DNA of 64,000 nucleotides from an uncultured Eubacteriales bacterium. GTDB taxonomy: Bacteria > Bacillota > Clostridia > Oscillospirales > Acutalibacteraceae. The position numbers and the translations under genes are program-made. The stretch is from positions 21,607-85,606 of the forward strand of contig CAKUBN010000002.1 in NCBI GenBank assembly GCA_934643185.1, given 5' to 3'. Numbering within the stretch: the stretch's first letter is position 1; each line of letters starts with the position of its first letter. Below, in pieces: positions 26,698 through 35,133 of the stretch. The notes under the pieces are model-generated. The model was not told the DNA's origin. It saw nothing but the letters and a program-made list of their open reading frames with translations, and ran no database searches.

Positions 26698-27459
26698 ATG
26701 GAAAACGAAAGAGAAAGAGATGTCATAGCGGGGCGCAATGCCGTTACGGAGGCGCTTAAAGCGGGCAGACCCATTGACAGCATCCTTGTGCGGCGCGGGG
26801 AGAAAAACGGCTCGGTATCGTCTATTCTCCGCATGGCAAAGCAGGCGGGCATCCCGGTAAAGGAAGTGGATTCCCGTAAGCTGGACGGCATGTGCGGCGG
26901 CGAAAACCACCAGGGCGTCATCGCCATGGCGGCGGTGCACGCGTTCTCCGAGGTGGAGGATATTTTTGCGTTGGCGGAAAGCCGAAACGAGCCGCCGTTT
27001 ATCATTGTGTGCGACGAGATCGCCGACCCGCATAACCTCGGCGCGATCCTCAGAACGGCAGAATGCGCAGGCGCGCACGGCGTTGTCATCCCGAAGCGCC
27101 GCAGCGTGGGCCTTACGGCGGCGGTCGGCAAGGCTTCTGCGGGTGCGGTGGAATATGTGCCCGTAGCGCGTGTGACGAATATTGCGGTATTTCTTGAGGA
27201 GATCAAAGCGCGCGGCGTTTGGGTATACGCTGCGGATATGGACGGCACGGATTGGTGCCAAACCGATTTCTCCGGCCCGGCGGCGCTTGTTGTCGGCTCT
27301 GAGGGCTTCGGCGTGTCCAGACTTGTGAAAGAAAAATCGGATTTTATCGTTTCTCTGCCGATGAAGGGCAGGATCAATTCGCTGAACGCTTCGGTGGCCT
27401 GCGGTGTGCTTTGCTATGAGATCGCGCGGCAGCGTGCGGGCATCAAGGCCAGGGGCTAA
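26698..27459 (+). CDS. rlmB: 23S rRNA (guanosine(2251)-2'-O)-methyltransferase RlmB
   Basis: A TrmH/SpoU-family SPOUT enzyme of 253 residues that 2'-O-methylates 23S rRNA. It has the N-terminal substrate-binding domain starting VIAGRNAVTEALKAG, then the three SPOUT motifs: CDEIADPHNLGAILRTAE, VVGSEGFGVSRLV and LPMKGRINSLNASVACGVLCYE. The ATG at 26698 is preferred over a TTG six bases upstream because of the GGAAAAGG spacing. It is followed 24 bases later by the pseudo-ATPase gene and probably shares its transcript. RlmB is the usual label for this architecture; the related YacO/TrmH labels cannot be fully excluded. Confidence 0.9.
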   Translation: MENERERDVIAGRNAVTEALKAGRPIDSILVRRGEKNGSVSSILRMAKQAGIPVKEVDSRKLDGMCGGENHQGVIAMAAVHAFSEVEDIFALAESRNEPPFIIVCDEIADPHNLGAILRTAECAGAHGVVIPKRRSVGLTAAVGKASAGAVEYVPVARVTNIAVFLEEIKARGVWVYAADMDGTDWCQTDFSGPAALVVGSEGFGVSRLVKEKSDFIVSLPMKGRINSLNASVACGVLCYEIARQRAGIKARG

Positions 27460-27483
27460 GGCGAAAAAGAAAGGACCCAAAAC

Positions 27484-30400
27484 ATGAACGATGAGAATAA
27501 ATTCTCGGTGGACGAGATATTGGAAACGGAGCGTAAGGCGAAAGCGAACGACGTTCCGGAGGAAACGGGGGAGTTCAGCTTTCTGCACGGTGCGCGTGCG
27601 CTGAACTTTGCGCAGAACCCGACAAACTCCGCTTACGCGGAGGAAACGGATGCGCCGGAGGAAGAACCGGCGGAGAAGGCACCCGAAGTGACGGAAGAGC
27701 CTGCGCCTATGCCAGAGCCGGAAGCGGAGCAGCCCGCGCCGGAAGCCCCGGCAGAGGAAGCACAGCCCGTACCGGAAGCAGAGCCGCAGCCGGTGGAGGT
27801 GAAGGAAGAATCCCCGTGGGACACCTACGAAGAGGAAGAAGAGCCCAGAAAGAAAAAGAAGAACAAAAAAGAAAAGAAAGAGAAAAAGGGCTTTTTTGCG
27901 CGCCGCCGCGAAAAGAAGAAAAAAGAGGACTTTAACGAGACCGAAGACATGTACTACGGCATCCAGTTAAAGCCGATCGATGAATACACCCGCGGGTTTG
28001 ACGCTACGGGTGAAATTTCCACGCAGGATGAGGGCTACCGCAAGCTGTTTGACGAGAACACTGCGGAGCTTGACGACGAGGTGGCAAAGGACTTTGAGCG
28101 CCTGCAGAAGGAGCGCCGCCGCCGTGTGGCAGAGGCCGTAGAGACGGCTGGTGTGGATATTTCCGCCGTGGAGGACGAGTTGGGCATTGTGGCCCCGGTG
28201 CCGGTCTCTGTTGCGATGAACGACGCAAACGCCGTGGTGCCGGAAAACAAAAAGACGAAAGACAAGGTGCAGAATTTCCAGACGGCGATGCTGCAGGACG
28301 CGCAGACGCACACGATGGAGATCAAGCTTGACCTTGAGAACGAGACGTTCGGCCTGCAGCAGGCGAAGGTGGTGCCGGAGGTGAGCGAAGACTCTGTGCG
28401 CCGCATTTTGGAATCTGTGCATGCGGAAAACGCGGCAAAGCAGGCGGCACAGGCGCAAAATGCCGAGCAGCAGACCGCGGCAGCGCCGGAAACGGAAGGA
28501 AACGATGTGCCCGAGATGGCGTTTAAGGATATTTCCAGCAACGGCCCCGAGCCGGAGGAGCCGCAGCCGGAAGAGAGCGTGGACATCGCTTCCGGCGAGC
28601 AGCTGCCCGAAACGCAGGAGCTGAAAGCGGAAGCCGTACAGGCGGCGGAGGCGGAAAGCGGCGAAGACGCTGCCGAAGAGCCTGCGACGGAAGAACAGAC
28701 GGAGCCTGCGCAGCAGAAGATCTCTGTGCCGGTGACGGACGTGACGCAGTACAGGAAGCGCGACCTGCCGGTGCACATCATCAATGCAGATGTTTTGCAG
28801 AGCGCACTGCTCAGCGAAGCGCGCGTGTACTCCGATGACGAGAACGTCAGCGCAGCCGGTGCGCACCGCTTTAAAATTCGCTTTGCGGAAAAGCCGGACG
28901 AAGCGCCCGAAAACACGGAAGCTTCCGAAAACAGCGACGAGCTCATCGACGATTACACCGGCCCAGCAGACGCAAAGAGCGTGGCACACGACTTGCGCAC
29001 GACGATGCGCGAGCTGACGATCCGCATGCTTGCGACGGGCGTGAGCACCGCGGTGCTCGTTTTGGCGTCGCTCATTGCGGAATCCGGCTTCAATGCCAAT
29101 AACACGGAGACCGCCGGTGCAGTGGGATACACCATCTTATCGCTTGTGCTGCTGCTAGTGGCCATCGGCTTCTGCGCGAAAACGATTTTAAACGGTCTGA
29201 AGGCACTGTTTGAGTTCCGCGCGAATTCGGATTCTGCCGCTGCGGTAGCTTGTGTGGCGGTTTTTGTGCAGACGCTCTGCACGCTGTTTGCGCCGGCTGC
29301 GCTCAGCATGGGTAAAATCCACCTTTACGCCGGTATTGCGGCGGGTATTCTGTTCCTGAATACCGTCGGCAAGCTGACGATGCTGCGCCGCATCCACTCG
29401 AATTTCCGCTTTGTGTCTTCCCGCGAGCAGAAATATGCGGTGCGCGTATTTGACGATTACAACACGTCTTTAAAAATGGCGGGTTCCTCCGTCATTTCGC
29501 AGCCTGCAATCGCGTATCAGCAGAAAGCGGGCTTCTTAAAGCGCTTCTTACAAATTTCCTATGAGCCGGACCCGGCAGAGACCTCTTCGCAGGTTTTGGC
29601 GCCGGTGGGCCTCATTTCTTCGCTGCTTCTGTGCGTGGTGGCGCTTGTCATCACGAAAGATGCGTCCCTTGCCATTACGGCTTTGGCGGCTTCCTGCTGC
29701 GTGTGTGTAGCGGTGATGAATATGCTGGCCGTAAACCTGCCGGTGAGCCGTCTTTCCCACCGTCTGCGCCGCCGCGGCGCGATGGTCTCCGGCTATGAAG
29801 GTATCAAGCGCATGAGCGCCGTAAATGCCGTTCTAGTTGATTCCACAGAGCTTTTCCCGCGCGGCACGGTCGTTTTGAACGGGGTGAAGCCGTTTAAGCA
29901 GGAGGGCCTTGAAGAAGCCGCTTTGGCTGCCGGCACGTTGGTGCAGCAGCTCGGCGGCCCGCTTTGCGGCGTGTTCGAGCAGGTATTCAGCGAGCATGAG
30001 GGCGAGCTTCCGGAGGTCGAAAAGGCCGCATTTGAGGCCGGAAACGGCGTTGTGGGCACGGTGGACGGCAAAGAGGTGCTCATCGGCTCCCGTACGCTTT
30101 TGACTGCGCACGGTGTGGAAGCGCCGGAGCAAAATGTGGAGAGTCAGTACACGACGGGCAGCCGACAGATCTTGTACGTTGCAATGGGCGGCGAGCTTTA
30201 CGCCATGTTCATCCTGACCTATAACGCAGACCGTAAGAAGAAAGCGGAGCTGCAGAACATGGAAATGAACGGCGTTTCGCTCATTCTGCGTTCGGCAGAC
30301 CCGAACCTTACGCCGCAGTTCATTTCGCGCCTGTTCGGCATTGACGCCACGGCGGTGAATGTCATCGGCGCGGGCCAAGACGGCCCGGCAGACCACCTTG

Positions 30401-30678
30401 TGAACGACACTGCGGACCGCGTGGACGCCTATGCCGCCACAAAGGGTCGTGTGGAATCCATGATGAGCCTTGTTTCCACGTGCATCGACGAAAAGAAGAA
30501 CATCAGCTTTATCGTCGCCATGCAGAACGCGGCGGTTGTCATCGGCTTTGTGCTTGTGGCGTTCCTCACATTCGTTGCGGGTGTGGAGCAGATTTCCGCA
30601 TTTGCGCTCGTCATCTACGAGCTGTTCTGGGTGCTCGCCACCGTGTTGGTACCGAAGTTCAGAAATAAAGTAAAATAA
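27484..30678 (+). CDS. Membrane protein with degenerate P-type ATPase core and long acidic N-terminal region
   Basis: 1064 residues. The first half (about 1-500) is low complexity: Glu/Pro/Ala-rich stretches, a Lys/Arg block (KKKKNKKEKKEKK) and no predicted fold. From about residue 510 there are two hydrophobic helix pairs, then a part that aligns with P1B-type ATPases: VLVDSTELFPRGTVV at the place of DKTGTLT, GNGVVGTVDGKEVLIGSRTLL matching the nucleotide-binding loop, and NADRKKKAELQNMEMNGVSLILRSADPN where the hinge and TGDN motif should be. The aspartate is kept but KTGTLT and TGD are lost, so catalysis is unlikely. Two more C-terminal helices follow. Probably a pseudo-enzyme with a scaffold or regulatory role (inference). 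Confidence 0.7.
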   Translation: MNDENKFSVDEILETERKAKANDVPEETGEFSFLHGARALNFAQNPTNSAYAEETDAPEEEPAEKAPEVTEEPAPMPEPEAEQPAPEAPAEEAQPVPEAEPQPVEVKEESPWDTYEEEEEPRKKKKNKKEKKEKKGFFARRREKKKKEDFNETEDMYYGIQLKPIDEYTRGFDATGEISTQDEGYRKLFDENTAELDDEVAKDFERLQKERRRRVAEAVETAGVDISAVEDELGIVAPVPVSVAMNDANAVVPENKKTKDKVQNFQTAMLQDAQTHTMEIKLDLENETFGLQQAKVVPEVSEDSVRRILESVHAENAAKQAAQAQNAEQQTAAAPETEGNDVPEMAFKDISSNGPEPEEPQPEESVDIASGEQLPETQELKAEAVQAAEAESGEDAAEEPATEEQTEPAQQKISVPVTDVTQYRKRDLPVHIINADVLQSALLSEARVYSDDENVSAAGAHRFKIRFAEKPDEAPENTEASENSDELIDDYTGPADAKSVAHDLRTTMRELTIRMLATGVSTAVLVLASLIAESGFNANNTETAGAVGYTILSLVLLLVAIGFCAKTILNGLKALFEFRANSDSAAAVACVAVFVQTLCTLFAPAALSMGKIHLYAGIAAGILFLNTVGKLTMLRRIHSNFRFVSSREQKYAVRVFDDYNTSLKMAGSSVISQPAIAYQQKAGFLKRFLQISYEPDPAETSSQVLAPVGLISSLLLCVVALVITKDASLAITALAASCCVCVAVMNMLAVNLPVSRLSHRLRRRGAMVSGYEGIKRMSAVNAVLVDSTELFPRGTVVLNGVKPFKQEGLEEAALAAGTLVQQLGGPLCGVFEQVFSEHEGELPEVEKAAFEAGNGVVGTVDGKEVLIGSRTLLTAHGVEAPEQNVESQYTTGSRQILYVAMGGELYAMFILTYNADRKKKAELQNMEMNGVSLILRSADPNLTPQFISRLFGIDATAVNVIGAGQDGPADHLVNDTADRVDAYAATKGRVESMMSLVSTCIDEKKNISFIVAMQNAAVVIGFVLVAFLTFVAGVEQISAFALVIYELFWVLATVLVPKFRNKVK

Positions 30679-30690
30679 GGTTCGAAATTG

Positions 30691-30725
30691 AAAATCTCTC
30701 TCGGCGCAGCCGAGAGAGATTTTTT
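30691..30725 (+). terminator. Intrinsic terminator
   Basis: Perfect stem AAAATCTCTCTCGGC with its complement around GCA, followed by T6. It also faces the stop of the convergent DUF4097 gene. Confidence 0.92.
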
Positions 30726-30728
30726 ACG

Positions 30729-31868
30729 TTATTTTGCAATTTTAATGCGGATACTGCCGCTGAGCGTGCTGACTTTGCATGTGCCTGTGCCGGTATCGAA
30801 CGGAACATCCACTTTGCCGCTTCTGCTTTGAGCACGGAAAGCTTTGCCGGTGTTTAGCGTGCCGACCACGCTGCCGCTCGTGCTGTCGAGCGAAAGGGTG
30901 GCGGCGTCACAGTTTTCAAAATGAATACTGCCGCTTGCAGTACCGATTTCCATAACGTCTGCGGACACGGTATGTGTAAGATCGACCCCGCCGCTTGCCG
31001 TGTTGATATGCAGCGCTGCGCATTCCGCATTTTCAAGGCTGACCTTGCCGCTGGCGGTTCCAATTTCCAGCGCGTCGCCCTTATAATTTGTGATCTGCGC
31101 CTTGCCGCTTGCCGTCTCTATAGAGCCGCCACTTTCATTTTTGATGTTGAGCAGGGTGACAGCGCCGCTTGCGGTGCCGAGCGCCAATGTGCCGCACGAA
31201 GTGTCTTTGAGGGTGATGTCTCCGCTTGCGGCTTGTGCAGAAAGCGCGCCGCATTCTGCACAGCAGGCGATGTCGCCGCTCGCGCTGTGCAGGGAAGCCG
31301 TATCGAAGGTGTAGCCCGCGGGAACGGCAATGTCGCCGCTTGTGACTTTGACTTCGAGCGATTTATACGCGCCCTGCGGCAGATAAACGCGCACGGGCTC
31401 AGAACGCTGTGCTCTGTAAAACTTGAAGAAAGAAAACACGGTGCGGCTGTCTGCGCGGCGGATGTGCAACACGCAGTTTTCGGTCGTTACGACATAGTGC
31501 ACAGTCTCGTTTTCGGCGCACTCCACGCGGCAGGTGTTATTTTCAGAGGGCAGGAGGATGAAATCTGCCGGGCCGCAATCGGCGGCTACACCGCAGATGC
31601 TGCTCTCTGCCGTATAGGTGCGCAGGGTGTCGCCAAAGGTGGATTTTTCCGTGAAATTCGCGGTCTTTACGGGCAAAAGCTCTGTTTTGGCCTGTTGGAT
31701 GAGCTCATCTAAGGAGCCTGCGGCGGCAACGGCTTCTTCTTCCGTGAGGCCGTCTTCCATGTGGTCATCGATCATCTCGCTGCAAAACTCCACAAGCTTT
31801 TCTACGCCCTCCGGCGAAAGCCCGGTGAGCCCTGCACGCAGTGCCGTCAAAAATTCTTCTTTACGCAT
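30729..31868 (-). CDS. DUF1700/HAAS plus DUF4097 beta-strand repeat protein
   Basis: 379 residues. The N-terminal 60 residues (MRKEEFLTALRAGLTGL, EEEAVAAAGS) form a HAAS/DUF1700-type helical domain commonly encoded beside PadR regulators. The rest is a right-handed beta-repeat: at least eight units carrying TASGxI/ASGDI-type turns (for example GTASGKVSLENAE and NTASGGVDLTHTV). No signal peptide or membrane segment is evident. It overlaps padR by eight bases. Such PadR-HAAS-DUF4097 units often respond to envelope stress; the exact role is unknown. Confidence 0.85.
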   Translation of the reverse strand: MRKEEFLTALRAGLTGLSPEGVEKLVEFCSEMIDDHMEDGLTEEEAVAAAGSLDELIQQAKTELLPVKTANFTEKSTFGDTLRTYTAESSICGVAADCGPADFILLPSENNTCRVECAENETVHYVVTTENCVLHIRRADSRTVFSFFKFYRAQRSEPVRVYLPQGAYKSLEVKVTSGDIAVPAGYTFDTASLHSASGDIACCAECGALSAQAASGDITLKDTSCGTLALGTASGAVTLLNIKNESGGSIETASGKAQITNYKGDALEIGTASGKVSLENAECAALHINTASGGVDLTHTVSADVMEIGTASGSIHFENCDAATLSLDSTSGSVVGTLNTGKAFRAQSRSGKVDVPFDTGTGTCKVSTLSGSIRIKIAK

Positions 31869-32181
31869 TGTTTTTGTCCTCCCTTGTCACAAATTCGTAG
31901 ATGGAAACGATCTCGTTCCACTCGGCTTTGAAATCTTCAAGCCGCTTTTGCCCTTGTTCCGTGATGTGGTAATACTTGCGCAGCCGGCCGTTGTGCTCGG
32001 CAGAATGCACCGAGAGCAGCTGTGCGGCCTCCAATCTTCGCAGAATGGGGTATAGGGTCGATTCGGAAAGCTCCACATACGGCTTTATGTCTTTGATGAT
32101 TTTGTAGCCGTAGGAGTCTTCCTGCTTGATCGCCGCGAGCACGCACACATCGAGCAGCCCGCGCTTGAGCTGAATGTCCAT
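31861..32181 (-). CDS. PadR family transcriptional regulator
   Basis: A 106-residue winged-helix repressor of the short PadR type: LKRGLLDVCVLAAIKQEDSYGYKI at the start (landmark only: LLDVCVLAAI and SYGY), then SESTLYPILRRLEAAQLL (recognition helix) and GRLRKYYHITEQGQKRL (wing). It precedes and overlaps the DUF4097 gene, which it probably controls. Its own promoter carries an inverted repeat across the -10 region, consistent with autoregulation. Confidence 0.93.
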   Translation of the reverse strand: MDIQLKRGLLDVCVLAAIKQEDSYGYKIIKDIKPYVELSESTLYPILRRLEAAQLLSVHSAEHNGRLRKYYHITEQGQKRLEDFKAEWNEIVSIYEFVTREDKNNA

Positions 32182-32218
32182 TTTGCATCCCCTTTCCGAG
32201 ATACCTCTCTTTGCACAA

Positions 32219-32248
32219 TACTATACAACGCATAGTAATACTTGTCAA
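32219..32248 (-). promoter_or_regulatory. padR promoter with overlapping inverted repeat
   Basis: On the minus strand a consensus TTGACA (32243-32248), 17-base spacer and TATAGT (32220-32225). The inverted repeat TACTAT-N7-ATAGTA (32219-32237) covers the -10 hexamer and most of the spacer, a good position for a PadR operator. Confidence 0.75.
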
Positions 32249-32264
32249 GGGGAAATCTGCATTT

Positions 32265-33695
32265 TTACAAAAAAATCCCGCCGAAAGATCGGCGGGATCC
32301 AGAAGATATAGACGGGTAAATCAAATGCGGGATTCGGAGGTGCTTTTTTTGTTCTGTTCCTGTACGTCTTTTTTTGTTGAGGTACAGGAAATAAATGACA
32401 TTTAAGACGATGCCGACCGTGGTCGCGATGGGGGCGGCGAGGCCGATATACGTCAGGCTGGCGTTCGGCTGGATGCTCATGATATACGCAAGCGGCAGAC
32501 GCACGAGCAGGGTTTGAATGAGCCCCTGCACCATGACCCACACGGTTTTGTTGCGCCCGTTAAAGTAGCCCATCATGCTGAACAGCACGGCCGTGACCAT
32601 GGTTTCCGGCGCGAAGCCGCGCAGGTACTCGAAGCCTCTTTGAATAACGCCGGGGTCGGTCGTGAAAATGCCGGTGAGCAGATCACCCTTGAACCAGACG
32701 AGCACGAATACGATGCAGCCGATGGCAAGACCGATGCCGATGCCCGTGAACATGCTGTGCTTTGCACGCTTGATATTGCCCGCGCCGACATTTTGGGAGA
32801 CGAACGACGCCATAGACTGCATGAGGGAGCTGGGTACGAGCATGGCAAAGCTGACGATTTTGCACGCGACACCGTAGCCGGAGGAAGCCTCCAGACCGAG
32901 CGCGTTGATGAACGCGCACAGCGCGAGGAAGGAAAGCTGGGTGAGCAGCTCCTGCAAAGCGAGCGGCAGGCCGATCTGCATAGCCTTGCGGCACTGGGCG
33001 TTCAAACGGAAATCCCTTTTGGTGATGGTAAACGGCAGCCCGCGCTTTTTGAGGAGAAGAAGCGCGAATACGACGCTGAGCGCCTGCGCAAACACGGTGG
33101 CGAGCGCTGCGCCGGCGGCATCCAACTTGAAGACGGCAACAAGGAGCAGATCGCCGAAAATGTTCACGACGCACGCGACTGCGACGAACAGCAGTGGGGA
33201 CTTGCTGTCGCCGAGTCCTCTGAAAATGGCGGAGAGCAGGTTGTAGGCGATGATGAAGAAAATACCGCCGCCGCAGATGCGCACATAAACCGCGGTGAGT
33301 TCAACGGCTTCCGTTGGCGCCTGCATCAAAACAGAGATGGGGCGCGCGAAAAACACCATGGCGACGAACAAAACGGCGGAAATGATGGCGAACACAATGG
33401 AAGAGCCGCCGATGAGCGCGCCAATCTGCTCCGGCTTCTTTTCGCCGAGGAACCGCGCGATGAGCACCGTAACGCCCATGGCAAGACCCGTAATGACGAA
33501 CGTGGCAAAGTTTAAGATCTGGCTGCCGGTGGAAACGGCGGAAAGACCCTCCGTGCTGCCGAAGCGGCCGACAACGAGCAGGTCAACGGCGCCGTAGGCC
33601 GCCTGTAAAACGAGCGCGCCCAAAACGGGCAGCATGAAATAGGTCAGCTTTTTTAAAATGCTGCCTTCTGTAAAATCGTTTTTTGCGTTACTCAA
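32265..33695 (-). CDS. MATE family efflux transporter
   Basis: A 12-helix MATE exporter of about 476 residues with AAYGAVDLLVVGRFG in helix 1-2, AIFRGLGDSKSP in the first half and FVSQNVGAGNIKRAK in the second. A TTG at 33695 is the likely start, since AAGGAG lies eight bases before it; another TTG six bases upstream would be too close. It overlaps the marR stop by eight bases, giving a MarR-MATE operon. The last dozen residues are encoded by the terminator hairpin itself and the stop codon lies in its T-run, suggesting a C-terminal extension past the original stop. Confidence 0.9.
   Translation of the reverse strand: MSNAKNDFTEGSILKKLTYFMLPVLGALVLQAAYGAVDLLVVGRFGSTEGLSAVSTGSQILNFATFVITGLAMGVTVLIARFLGEKKPEQIGALIGGSSIVFAIISAVLFVAMVFFARPISVLMQAPTEAVELTAVYVRICGGGIFFIIAYNLLSAIFRGLGDSKSPLLFVAVACVVNIFGDLLLVAVFKLDAAGAALATVFAQALSVVFALLLLKKRGLPFTITKRDFRLNAQCRKAMQIGLPLALQELLTQLSFLALCAFINALGLEASSGYGVACKIVSFAMLVPSSLMQSMASFVSQNVGAGNIKRAKHSMFTGIGIGLAIGCIVFVLVWFKGDLLTGIFTTDPGVIQRGFEYLRGFAPETMVTAVLFSMMGYFNGRNKTVWVMVQGLIQTLLVRLPLAYIMSIQPNASLTYIGLAAPIATTVGIVLNVIYFLYLNKKRRTGTEQKKHLRIPHLIYPSISSGSRRSFGGIFL
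32268..32298 (-). terminator. Intrinsic terminator inside the MATE 3' coding end
   Basis: On the minus strand, ATCCCGCCG pairs with CGGCGGGAT around a 6-base loop and is followed by T7. It is within the last codons of the MATE gene. Confidence 0.85.
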
Positions 33696-34137
33696 GTTCA
33701 ATTCTCCTTTCGCTCATGACATGGTAGAACTTTTCGATGGTCTGAATGGTGCAGTCCGCATCCTCTTCGGAAATGTCCGAAAGGTACGGCAAAAGCGCGC
33801 CGAAATACGCTTTATTGTACTTTTCGGAAAGCGCCTTGCCGGTCTCTGTGGCGGAAATGTAGGTCACGCGGCCGTCTTCCTCAGAAGCGGTCTTTTTAAG
33901 GTAGCCCTTTTGCTCCATTTCCTTCACGGTGCGGGTCACGCCGGGGCGCGGCAAACCGAGCGCGTCGCTGATGTCGGAGACCTTCACGCGCACGCCGCGT
34001 TCTTCCAGCATCTCGATGATGTCGAGGTAGTGGATATAAGACGGCGCTACGCCCTGCGGCAGCACGGGGAGCATGTCCCGCGCGCGCTTTGCAAGGTAGC
34101 AGGCGTCCATCATTTTTTTGATTTTTTCGATCGTCAT
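33688..34137 (-). CDS. MarR family transcriptional regulator
   Basis: A 149-residue winged-helix regulator. The recognition region is VKVSDISDALGLPRPGVTRTVKEMEQKGYL (start and end quoted as VSDISDALGL and VTRTVKEMEQKGYL) followed by the wing DGRVTYISATETGKAL. N- and C-terminal helices for dimerisation are present. It is the first gene of a marR-MATE operon, a classic drug-responsive pair. Its promoter overlaps a perfect inverted repeat, typical for MarR self-control. The start ATG has only a weak upstream GGGG. Confidence 0.9.
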   Translation of the reverse strand: MTIEKIKKMMDACYLAKRARDMLPVLPQGVAPSYIHYLDIIEMLEERGVRVKVSDISDALGLPRPGVTRTVKEMEQKGYLKKTASEEDGRVTYISATETGKALSEKYNKAYFGALLPYLSDISEEDADCTIQTIEKFYHVMSERRIELE

Positions 34138-34175
34138 AACGAGCGCATACCCCTTTTTTTAATTTGTTGCCTTTG

Positions 34176-34220
34176 ATAATTAACATCGGTAATTATAAGA
34201 GCATAAAAGGAAAATGTCAA
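34176..34220 (-). promoter_or_regulatory. marR promoter and candidate operator
   Basis: On the minus strand: TTGACA (34215-34220), 17-base spacer and TATAAT (34192-34197), a full consensus promoter. The perfect inverted repeat ATAATTA-N7-TAATTAT (34176-34196) overlaps the -10 hexamer, where a bound MarR dimer would block RNA polymerase. Confidence 0.8.
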
Positions 34221-34291
34221 GAGGTTTCAAAGAAAAATCGGCACGGTGTACCTGCCTTTGGCGTAAACTGGTTTAAGATGCACCCGAGGGT

Positions 34292-34621
34292 GTGCCTTGG
34301 AAAGAGAAAGGGGGTGGTGGCATACGTATCGTTTCGCCGCCCGTGCCACTGACGTTTTGCTTTGAAAGCGTGGGGCGTTTGATGGATGCGGTGGAGCGCG
34401 CCGTGCACACGCTGCATGTGCTTTCTTCGGCGCTGGGGCGGATCGGCAGTCGGTTCTTTCTGTGCGTGACGGTGCGGTTTTCGGAGCGCATTGCGGCGCG
34501 CAGCCTGTTTACGGAGTATGGGGAATACGTCGGCGCAGGCGCGCTGACGGCGGCTTATATAGCAGAGCGGGCGGAAACGTTCATCCCAAACGCCGCCGCC
34601 CGCATGGCAAGGTATTTTTAA
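34292..34621 (+). CDS. MecA-like adaptor C-terminal domain (short)
   Basis: 109 residues. From about residue 19 the pattern FCFESVGRLMDAVERA, RFFLCVTV, ARSLFTEYGEY, YIAERAETFIPNAAARMARYF resembles the C-terminal domain of MecA, the adaptor that binds ClpC and delivers substrates such as ComK. The N-terminal substrate-binding half of MecA (usually about 100 residues) is missing; there is no room for it before the marR promoter. The start codon is uncertain: a GTG at 34292 is given, without a clear ribosome binding site. It may be a stand-alone ClpC-binding domain or a remnant. Confidence 0.45.
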   Translation: MPWKEKGGGGIRIVSPPVPLTFCFESVGRLMDAVERAVHTLHVLSSALGRIGSRFFLCVTVRFSERIAARSLFTEYGEYVGAGALTAAYIAERAETFIPNAAARMARYF

Positions 34622-34650
34622 AGGCTCGTCGGTAAAACCGACGAGCCTTT
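34621..34650. terminator. Bidirectional intrinsic terminator
   Basis: AAGGCTCGTCGGT and its exact complement flank AAA; T/A runs lie on both sides. It separates the MecA-like gene from the convergent lipoprotein. Confidence 0.85.
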
Positions 34651-34655
34651 AACGT

Positions 34656-35108
34656 TTATAATCCCAGTGCGTCCACGATCTTATTTACAGTGTCCTTATC
34701 CGCGCCGGTGGCGAAAAGAATGGTGGTGCCGTTGCGGTAGAGGACGGTCGTGAGGTCGTCACCTTTATACGTGTAGCGGTTGTATTCGCTGGAGTCGACC
34801 GCCTTGCCCTCGGAGGTCTTGACGCTTGAAAGCATCTGCGCGTAGTTCGTTTTGGCGTCGTCCGTGGAAGCGAACGTGAAAAAGCCGAGGGAGTAATCGT
34901 CGCCGGAAACGGTCAGCGCTTTGGTGATGACGCTGCTGTCAAACTGGTCGGAAACGTCTGTCACTTCGCAGTCGGCAGATTCGCAGGCGGACGTGAACTG
35001 CTCATCCGTAATGACGGGGCGGCCTGCACAGCCGGAGAACACGATGCACGCGAGCAGGACGGACACGGTGATGAGCATGGGAATGCGCTTTAAAATATGT
35101 TGTTTCAT
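34656..35108 (-). CDS. Putative lipoprotein of unknown function
   Basis: 150 residues with a signal peptide (MKQHILKRIPMLITVSVLLA) and a lipobox ending FSGC at about residue 27, so it should be lipid-anchored outside the membrane. The mature part is small and mixed alpha/beta with no recognised motif (FFTFASTDDAKTNYAQML). It sits just downstream of a VanZ-like gene on the same strand, 25 bases apart. Confidence 0.7.
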   Translation of the reverse strand: MKQHILKRIPMLITVSVLLACIVFSGCAGRPVITDEQFTSACESADCEVTDVSDQFDSSVITKALTVSGDDYSLGFFTFASTDDAKTNYAQMLSSVKTSEGKAVDSSEYNRYTYKGDDLTTVLYRNGTTILFATGADKDTVNKIVDALGL

Positions 35109-35133
35109 GGTATTTATCCTTTCCGGTTGCCGG

